Assembly (NCBI GenBank): GCA_949128115.1
Contig: OX421968.1
Span: 744,001 to 808,000 of the forward strand
DNA from: Anaspis maculata
Lineage: Eukaryota > Arthropoda > Insecta > Coleoptera > Scraptiidae
Direction: 5' to 3'
DNA length: 64,000 nucleotides
This document shows, piece by piece, positions 56,355-64,000 of the stretch. A program made the translations under genes and the position numbers. Position 1 is the stretch's first letter. Each line of letters begins with the position of its first letter. A model generated the notes under the pieces. That model had not been told where the DNA came from. It saw only the letters and a program-made list of their open reading frames with translations, and ran no database searches.

Positions 56355-57495
56355 GGCGGCTATCATCTGTCACCCGTCATATTTGAATTAGGCATATGTC
56401 AAATGTCACCTATATCTATGGCCTACCGAATTTGAATTTCCCGCTCATTTACAACAAACGGACAGATATATGAAGTGGTTCCATCTAGCTGAGGCTTGAG
56501 GATACCACAGTTAGAAACCCGCGTTGGCGAACAAGTTAGCTGTAGGTACCTATCAGAATCACCAATTTGTTTGAAATTCAAATTTCCCGCTCTTTTACAA
56601 CAAACTTCCGGGTGGTTCCATCTATCGGAGGCTTGCGGATATCACAGTTAGAAACCTCTAATACCAGTGGCTCCATCTAGCGGAAGCTTGAGGAAATCAC
56701 CGTTAGAAACCTGTAGTAGGCAGCTCTATCTAGCGGAGGCTTGAAGATAGCACAGTTCCGAAAACTGTCATGGCGTCCATCATCAACCATTTGTCAAAAA
56801 CCTGTCACCTGTCTATTTCAAATTTCCCGCTCTTTTCTCAACTGTCATGGCGGCCATCATCTGACAGGTGTCAAATGTCAATCTGACAGCTGTCACCTGC
56901 CACATACGTCAGCTGTCACGTACGTCACCTTTCAAATTCAAATGTCCCGCTCTTTTCTCAACTGTCATGGCGTCCATCATCTGACAGGTATCAAATGTCA
57001 ATCTGACAGCTGTCACCTATCACATACGTCAGATTTCAAATTCAAATTTCCCGCTCTTCCCTCAACCGTCATGGCGGCCATCATCTGACGGCTGTCAATT
57101 GTCAATTGAGACAGCTGTCTAATTCAAATTTCCCGCTTTCCCTCCACTGTCATGGCGGCCATCACCTGTCAAGTTAGACAGCTGTCAAATGTCACCTGTC
57201 AAATGTGACAGCCGTCAAACGTCACCTGTCAAATGTGACAGCTGTCAAACGTCACCTGTCAAATGTGACAGCTGTCAAAAGTCACCTGTCAAATGTGACA
57301 GCTGTCAAACGTCACCTGTCAAATGTGACAGCTGTCAAAAGTCACCTGTCAAATGTGACAGCTGTCAAAATCTGACAGATGACAGCTGTCAAATGTCACC
57401 TGTCAAAATCTGACAGGTGGGCGTGGCCTCAGAGTGAGGGGGCGGGGCTTAAAGGAGAAGGAGAGGGGCTGGTCCAAGGTATCCCACTACCTACT
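56355..57495. repeat. right terminal inverted repeat (1,141 bp)
   Basis: Mirror of 48012..49152. It lies upstream of the whole gene cluster, so its TTTCCCGC and GACAGCTGTC boxes are candidates for promoter or replication control. Confidence 0.95.
57157..57366. repeat. 30 bp minisatellite in the right TIR
   Basis: Mirror of the GACAGCTGTC array in the left TIR, with the same unit order. Confidence 0.95.
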
Positions 57496-58600
57496 GATAG
57501 GCTACTTTTGGTTAGTCGCCGCCCCCAGAGTCCGCCCCCAAAAGAAAAAAAGTGCAACTTTCAACAATTTCCACTGATTTAGCTGATACTGTTACCTCGA
57601 ACATTTAGAAACTCTTGACTCAAACTGTGCAAGAATTTCTTTGCCAAACTCTGCCGCTCCCACACGCCGCCCCCAAAGTGAGAGATGAATGTAAAACATG
57701 AACCTGAAGACATAGCGATCTAATTCTTTCACTATATTGATAGCTGACTGAAATTGGAAAAATATAGGCCACTTTTATTCAGCCGCCGCCTCCAGCTGCC
57801 GCCTCCAAACAAACAAAAAATGCAACTTTCACAATTTTCACTGATTGTCATATTTCCCTCACATTTAGAAACTCCCAACTCAAACTGTGCAACAGTTACT
57901 TTGCCGAATGCTGCCGCCCCCACACGCTGCCCTCAAAGTGAGAGATGAATGAAAAACATAAACCCGAAGACATAACGATCTAATTCTTTCGCTATATGGA
58001 TAGCTAACTAAAAATGGGAAAGGATAGGCTACCTTTGACATGGCGCCGCCTCCAACTTCCACCCCCAAAAGAGAAAAAGTGCAACTTTCAATAATTTCCA
58101 CTGAATTACATTTTAATGTTACCTCAAACATTCAGAAACTCTCAACTCAAACTGTGAAAGAATTTCTTTGCCAAACTCTGCCGCTCCCACACGCCGCCCC
58201 CAAAGTAAGAGATGAATGTAAAACATAACCCTGAAGACATAGCGATTAAATTGTTCCGCTATATAGATAGCTGACTAAAAATGGGAAGATAGGCCACTTT
58301 TGATTAGTCGCCGCCTCCAGCTCCCGCCCCCAAACAAAAAAATGCAACTTTTACAATTTCATTGATTGTCATATTTCCTTAAACATTCAGAAACTCTCAA
58401 CTCAAACTGTGCAACAGTTACTTTGCAGAATGCTGCCACCCCCACACGCTGCCCTCAAAGTAAGAGATAAATGGAAAACATGAACCCGAAGACATAGCGA
58501 TCCAATTCTTTTGCTATATGGATAGCCGACTAATAATGGGAAAGAATAGACTACTGTTGATTAGTCGCCGCTCCCAGCTCCCGCCCTCAAACAAAAAAAT
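57496..58600. repeat. ~265 bp tandem array, right part
   Basis: Four to five imperfect units, each containing TTAGTCGCCGCCCCCAG-like, GTGCAACTTTCA, TCAAACTGTGCAA, CACACGCCGCCCCCAAAGTG and GAAGACATAGCGATCTAATTC blocks and ending ATAGCTGACTAAAAATGGGA. Unit junctions lie near 57730, 58000, 58266 and 58521. An unoccupied equivalent of the Polinton insertion site (GGGAAAGGATAGGCTACCTT) is at 58015. Confidence 0.88.
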
Positions 58601-59009
58601 ATATTGATGAGTAAAAGAATTTCCATTCAAATCTATTTCATTGGCAAGTACCCCATTCTGATAACACAATATCACAATGAGTTTCGAGTGAAGAAAGTGG
58701 GCAAGGAATGGTGTTTCTCCTTCAACCAAATTTCTTTACGTTCACAATATGCCTCTTTGAGAAAATGCGCTACTGAGACTCACGCACGTGAAGGCATACT
58801 CACTTGTTTTTTATTCGCTCCAAAAATGTATTTTTTGACATGGGTGTACGGTCCTGGAATTTTTTCCTACCTGCTACGGCTTTTTATGGAGTATCAGTGG
58901 GGGAATGCAACACAAAAATTTCAATCGATAATACCAAAGTGTTGCAAAAATATTGCATTTAGAAAATAGTGACTAAATGTACAAAGCACCCTGTATTTTC
59001 GTGACAAAT
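58601..59009. other. intron, no feature recognised
   Basis: An open frame of 121 codons (58604-58969, +) shows no recognised domain. Repeat-like CACCCTGTATTTT occurs near 58988. Confidence 0.4.
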
Positions 59010-59085
59010 GTTGGTCTTCACTCGCCTTGGAGTCCTCTATCTAGTGTTGAAGTTTGTCACATATATCTTGTAACACCCTGTATAC
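59010..59085. repeat. right partner of a distant inverted repeat
   Basis: GTTGGTCTTCACTCGCCTTG through GTGTTGAAGTTTGTCACATA is the inverse of 47125..47185. It ends with AACACCCTGTATAC, a typical end of the local TA-flanked elements. Confidence 0.65.
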
Positions 59086-60181
59086 AAAATCATGAATCGT
59101 GACCTATTCGAGCATTGATTCTCCCTTGATTTTCAAGCTTTTAGGAAAACTGAAACTGAACAGGTGTTTTCAGTTGCATAGGAAACTTAGATAATTTCGT
59201 ATCACCCACACGTCGTAAATTATGGATACATGAATTATTTACAGCATCCCAGAGAAGTTAAAAAGTCGGCATATGCACGCTGGGAGATTAAAGCATTCAT
59301 TTTGATTCGACCGACCCTCTTCTCTTTCCTCTCATCTTTTGAATTAAAAAAAAAACACCTTGATGGTTGAAATTTATAGCAGTAGTCTGCTTTATTGCAC
59401 TATATATTATGTTGCACAATAGGATTAAAGTAAAAAATATTCTGAATAGCCTCTGTTTGCTATCCCTGCAAACGGTTGGCATATAATTTGTGCAAATTTA
59501 TCTCTGTATTTCGTATACGCGTTCATCCTTTTTGGTGAGATTTCTAAGCTAAAACTAAAGTTATGCGTGTAGGTATAAACAGAAGTGAGTGTGGAATGTA
59601 GGAGCATACTTGACGATATGACGATATTATTTAATCATGACCTAGTGTACAGGTATGCGTATGCATTACGTAGAAGTTGTCAGTTTTATCAATGAGTACA
59701 ACAAGCACATTCACCCCCGGTGTGATCACGCCTTGCCTGCGTTTCTTTCGCCCCATTTCACACAAACCCCTATCTGGGCTATTTACATCAACTTCGCATA
59801 TATTACTTACTGGTAGACATGCATGAATGCTTCGTGCCGTATTGCAGAACTCTTCTAAGGGTACCTAATATATCTTCTCCAGTTTAAAAGTGGAAATGCT
59901 ACTCTCTCATATTTCCACCCTTTGACTATTTTGCCGTGATAGAGAACGTGACAGAGAAAATGTTTGTGATGGAAAAGGGAAAACTTTAATAAATTATAAT
60001 ATGAAGCCTATTTAGTTGTCTTGAACTTGACCCTATCTCTAAGCAACAGTGTGCCGGTGATAGGGATTTTGGTTTGATTGTCATTTCTTGTCAATAATAA
60101 GAGACCCTCTTGGCATGTGGCTTAGTGCTAGAAATATGGGGGCCGTCTTGACTTCTTTCTTCAAAAAAACTGTTAACTTAC
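59086..60181. other. grh intron, no feature recognised
   Basis: Non-coding AT-rich sequence leading to the grh donor at 60181. Confidence 0.5.
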
Positions 60182-60484
60182 GGCCAAATATCCGCGAGTT
60201 TTTCTTTCGATTCCCCTTGCAGCGGTTGGAATTTGTAATATTCGTATATCAGTCCCATCGTGGCGGACTGATCTTCGGCGCCGCCGCTGATGTTCAACAT
60301 TGCTGTGGTGGCGGCGGTCAGGGGGTGCTCGTATGTACGCCAGGGGTGCTGGTCCTCAGGAGGCGCGGCCCCCTCGGGCAACTCTGCCATACCCCGTGGA
60401 ACAACTACGGGTAAGTCGCCAGTGCCACCACTGCTAGATTGGTGCACCGAATTGCCTTCAGACTCTAAATTATCTCTCCTTTTC
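60182..60484 (-). CDS. grh: grainyhead, first visible coding exon (N-terminal region)
   Basis: This internal exon encodes about 101 residues of the N-terminal, Ser/Gly/Pro-rich and probably unstructured part of Grainyhead, which ends with a conserved-looking GLIYEYYKFQPLQGE stretch. The acceptor TTGCAG lies at 60485 and above, and the donor GTAAGT follows base 60182. The first base completes a codon begun upstream. The last two bases (CC) join the first G of the exon at 32949 to give Pro, so the two exons splice in frame. The preceding exon, which must leave a two-base overhang, is not in the window or was not recognised. Assignment to grh rests on strand, phase and continuity rather than on a family domain in this exon. 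Confidence 0.78.
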
Positions 60485-62892
60485 CTGCAACAAAACCACA
60501 CTACCATCAGTTTTCGGCCAATTCGGGCATCGCAGTTCCAACGACAGAAATTGCACTGCACGGCACAGTAACCGTATGACAGCCAAAATCACTGCCTATC
60601 GACAAAAATGGTGCTGCATAGTACCTATCAAGTAATGGAGTTTTCCATATATAGTGAAAGATCTTAAAATTGAACATGGTGTTAAAGTGATACCTGATGA
60701 TTTTGTGTTTACTTTGGAAGGAATTAATGCTGTTTGTGACATTTGTTCGGAAAATTACATTGGGCAACTAATGGCTTCAACAGCTTTGCTGTTCGATACG
60801 AATAATTTTTGGCAAAGATCCGGGCTATGTTTCATCAATAAAGCGGAAGATAAGGTTTATTTGGGTACATCAGAAGCTTCACGACGGTGCCTCTTAACAA
60901 AACAGTGAAGGGAGTTTGAATACACAATAATATCGGCGGTCAGAAATTGATAGTATGACCACCAATTCCAAGTAACGCCGCCAAGGCATGAGAGTTTTGC
61001 GTTCCGAGAGCAAATTTTGTTGATTTTGAACTATTAATTGATAACGAAATATTTTCAAACTTGAACGGTCTTGGATGGTGTTTGATCTATCACTCTCATT
61101 AGTCTTATTGGAAAACCCTGTATTAATATTCAAATTACATATGCATTATAAAGACGGCGGCTGGCCAAATGCAGTTTAGTTAACCAAAGTCACAAAGGGC
61201 ATTTCATTTATGATGATGCCTTATGTCGCATGGAAGTGTTCGTAGTAGGCGAGATGGGAATTTGAAAAGTCAAAAATGTGAGTTTGATTTATGCGGCACG
61301 GTAGGTGTCACATTATTGTTTTGCGACTCGCATTACTAAAAGGTGGACATGTATACATACACTATATACAATTCTACAAACCACACAAACACACCCGAGT
61401 GGAAAGTACGATGAAACGAAACGATCTCATAAATAAATTGATTTGCGATGGTGATTTGAAAGTAATCCAAGAAAAGCCATAGAGAAAATACGCACACATT
61501 GCAGCAAATTTCACAAAATCGTGTTTGGTATTTTTTCCTTGTTTCCTATAAGTTTAATGTAAAAGTAGGTATGGTATAGGTACCTATACTACTGCATATA
61601 AGATGGCACATAACATTCGCTGACAAACACTGAAATCTCTGACATTAATTAAAAGGGTGTGGTGATTTTAGTGTTTTTCACCATGTAGAACTTAGATGGC
61701 CATTCGTCATTTTAAAACAACTTTCGCGAAACAACGCACAGGTCTCTCTCCCAGCTCGCCAGAGCTCTCCAAGTCTCGCGTATATCTAAGTGATCTCTTT
61801 TAAATGTCAACTGAACGATTTTAGTCGATGCCCAAATTAATATTCATCGCAGCATACGATTCAGAAGTTACCTACCTATAATAAATACCTGTTCCAAGCC
61901 GTTCCGTTAAGACGACCATGATCGTCATGTAAATATTCCGTCATCTATATATCCAAACCGAAGAAAAATAATAATCAGATTAATTTCCTGTGTGAAATTG
62001 ATCAGTAAACATTCGGTATAGGTATATAATAAATGAAACAAGACTGCCTTATTTAACCTATTAAAACCGGAGAAAAGCACCTATGAGTTTCGAAGGGAAA
62101 AGGATCCTTAATGATACCTACCTGTCTGTAAAATCGCATAATGAAAAACGAAGCATAGCTTATCGCAAGCTATCAATATGCCGGCTGAAACTGCGATGTG
62201 AAATATTTAATGAATTGTGTACTTTGTATTATTCACGGTTAAAAGGTCGACGTTGATAGATTGACCTTAATTTCTCAACCCGATCCGAAGGTCCTTTAAT
62301 CCCTTTTTTTCGCAATGGCATACTGACGCGAGCTTCTGCATGCTGATTTTGAATCGGTGGTAGATTTTTTCAGTTCGTTTATTTCTGAAGAGGCCTAAGC
62401 ACTTTATAAATAGCGTGGTGGTAATCGCTGTATAAACGGCAGTGGCGCCGATACGCGGGTAAAAAGTTGCGCACCGCTCTCTGGAAATTAACTGGATTGG
62501 TTACAGTTTAATAAACGGCTGTCTAAAATACTACTCTTTTTCAAATGTTTTCTTTTTATGACCAATTTACATTTACTAGGATACATCTGAATAAGATTTA
62601 TCAAAAAAATTGTGTAATAAAGCAATTACCGCAAAAGTGACCAAAAGCACTAGTGCTAGCGGTTCACGAAATAATACTGCAAATTGTGATAAAAGCAACA
62701 GATTTGGCACAGTTTTTCCTTGAACCAAAATGAACAATTTGACCCGCTGCACTAATCGATTAATCGCCGGGGGGCCGAGATTTCAAGGGGGCCAACTAAA
62801 AGACAACCACTTTTTTTAAAGCATCAAATGACGCTACAGAACTATGCCAGGGGACGTTTCCTTATCAAACAAATGTCTAGATCATGATTTTG
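60485..62892. other. grh intron, no feature recognised
   Basis: Non-coding. The open frame at 60654-60908 (+, 84 codons, with GINAVCDICSENYIGQ) has a faint zinc-binding look but no partner motif, so I do not call it. Confidence 0.45.
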
Positions 62893-63047
62893 TCACTGCA
62901 AGACGCTGCTGTCGCTGGGAACCCCCAGTATCACCCCCATGTAGAATTTGGGATCTTTCTTGAACTGGATGGCAATGGTATCCGAAGTGGACGTGTGAAT
63001 CGTGTGATATGTTATTTCCAATGTTTTCAGGGTCTGCGAATGTGATT
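62893..63047 (-). CDS. possible alternative exon upstream of grh
   Basis: Reading the minus strand after a good acceptor (polypyrimidine then CCCAG above 63047) gives an open stretch of 50 codons. It includes SQTLKTLEITYHTIHTSTSD and IAIQFKKDPKFYMGVILGVP and ends at a TGA. The composition looks protein-like. No downstream donor restores the two-base overhang needed by the exon at 60484, so it would have to be an alternative terminal exon, another gene or chance. I do not recognise the protein. Confidence 0.25.
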
Positions 63048-63423
63048 CTGGGGAGGAAACAAAATATCAATAATTTTTTCCAATGCACTCCGAATTGCTA
63101 CTGAATCGGCTCTGGTAATATTATGGCATGAGTTTGATATGTATAGATTACGATTCCGCCACTGTCGGAGCGGCGCGACAACCGGGAGTCAAGTAACAGC
63201 CACCATATCTGAATTCAAATACTATCTCGTTTCTTTGGCATTGATCGACAGAAGGGGTGTGAGGTATCATTTCTGAGGTTTCTGGGGTCTCGGAACTCAT
63301 TTTTGAGAGTAAAAATGTGATCAGATCATGATTGGAGAAGCTGGTCAAAATATGGACTTTTTTATCAAGGCACCTAACACCATCATAACATCATGCTTGG
63401 GGACTTTTCTCCATAAATCAACT

Positions 63424-64000
63424 ATGCAGATCACGATGCCGCTATTGCGAAAGCGATGCGACAACTGTGAGTCGAGTTAAAATTGGTTTGAAAACACGTG
63501 TTTTGAGGCTATTCTTCAATTTTGTTCCAAACCCCATTTTTACTTTCAAAAATTAACTCCGAGACCCTAAAAACCTTAGAAACGAGAACCCACACCACCA
63601 CTGTCGACCAATGCCAAAGAAACGAGATACTACTCGTATTCATATAATGGCGGCCATAACTTCACTTCCGGTTGTCACACAGCTTTGACAGTGGCAAAAT
63701 CGTGACACATATATCCAATTCATGCTACAACGTCAGCAAGCTTGATTCAAAAGTATCTTAGAGTGCTTGAAAAAAAATTAATTTTTTATTCTCCCTCTCC
63801 CTCCAAATTCATTAAAAAACGGATAGCATGTGAAAACGTGAATTCATGGACCCAGAGACTATAAGGAAAGATACTTTGCACGTTCAATTTGATTTCCATT
63901 ATTATTATATAAAAATATTAAGTTTTTCTTGAATATGCTAAATTTAACTCGACTCACGATTGTCGCATCGCTTTCGCAATAGCGGCATCGTGATCTGCAT
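63424..64000. mobile_element. fold-back element reaching the window edge
   Basis: ATGCAGATCACGATGCCGCT at 63424 mirrors the last bases of the window, and the AGCGATGCGACAA blocks also pair (arms of about 58 bp visible). A diverged half copy (GATTCCGCCACTGTCGGAGC) is at about 63148. It may extend beyond 64000. Confidence 0.75.

Larger units (their letters stand above)
48012..57495 (-). mobile_element. complete Polinton/Maverick-like virus-like element lacking PolB
   Basis: The termini are AGTAGGTAGTGGGATACCTT and its inverse ending ACTACCTACT, flanked on both sides by the perfect 6 bp duplication GATAGG (48006-48011 and 57496-57501). AG...CT ends and 6 bp duplications are the Polinton hallmark. 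Matching positions in the two TIRs always sum to 105507, so the TIRs contain no indel. All seven genes lie on the minus strand: ATPase, DUF8207-like, integrase, protease, capsid-like, 169 aa and 107 aa. Near-identical TIRs and intact ORFs point to a recent insertion. No DNA polymerase B ORF exists. The element is inserted in the same transcriptional orientation as grh. Confidence 0.95.

Noticed and set aside
56097..56366. N-terminal extension of the ATPase ORF
   Set aside because: The extension translates the 20 bp repeat (GTVGHKMGQWDTQWDSG) and lacks family resemblance; the start at 56096 is preferred.
48012..57495. Classification as a retrovirus or LTR element because of the rve integrase
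   Set aside because: No reverse transcriptase or LTR direct repeats. TIRs, 6 bp duplication, ATPase and adenain-like protease indicate a Polinton-like DNA element.
58604..58969. 121-codon ORF on the plus strand
   Set aside because: No domain or family pattern; starts within the decaying tandem array.
60654..60908. 84-codon ORF with CDICSENY
   Set aside because: A single CxxC without partner ligands; no homologue recognised.

Overview
This is a eukaryotic, almost certainly insect, window: AT-rich, intron-dominated DNA packed with transposon debris. The one host gene I can assemble is the transcription factor grainyhead (grh), on the minus strand. Ten exons run from 60484 down to 2859. Their splice sites follow GT-AG, their reading phases join without conflict, and together they encode about 860 residues. 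These cover an unstructured N-terminal region, the complete CP2/Grainyhead DNA-binding domain and the start of the C-terminal dimerisation domain. The gene's 5' end lies beyond position 64000 and its last exon below position 1. Recurrent GGTAGGTACCTACC-like short motifs fit a sternorrhynchan hemipteran or a similar insect, but the sequence does not settle the order.

The most striking object is a complete Polinton/Maverick-like virus-like element at 48012..57495 (9,484 bp), inside the 27 kb intron between the first two visible grh exons. It has 1,141 bp terminal inverted repeats (TIRs) in which the only difference I saw is one base at the inner edge. Its ends are 5'-AG...CT-3' and it is flanked by a perfect 6 bp target duplication, GATAGG. 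All seven of its genes lie on the minus strand, the same strand as grh. In transcription order they are a packaging ATPase, a basic protein with a DUF8207-like C-terminal domain, a DDE integrase with a C-terminal chromodomain, an adenain-type cysteine protease, a double-jelly-roll-like capsid protein candidate (413 aa), an unassigned 169 aa protein and a 107 aa OB-fold-like protein. There is no protein-primed DNA polymerase B gene and no room for one. The element therefore carries an integration, packaging and morphogenesis module with no replicase. Its TIRs hold repeated E2F-like TTTCCCGC boxes, a 30 bp GACAGCTGTC minisatellite and CTCF-like CCGCTAGATGG motifs.

The element sits in a tandem array of ~265 bp units at 47.5-48.0 kb and 57.5-58.6 kb. 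An unoccupied neighbouring unit preserves the insertion site.

The other introns hold long fold-back elements with CAGGGTG-like ends in TA targets (1.7, 4.5, 8.0, 12.3, 19.1, 22.5, 27.0, 31.0 and 63.4 kb), MITE families in two or three copies, two tRNA-derived SINEs, broken non-LTR retrotransposons (0.2-1.2, 28.5 and 45 kb), a broken DDE transposase (44.4 kb), two ATTGCAC minisatellites (10.7 and 14.9 kb) and a tandem repeat rich in ATGGCGGC (28.6-30.1 kb). Because these lie within grh introns, the long hairpins are expected to be transcribed with the gene.
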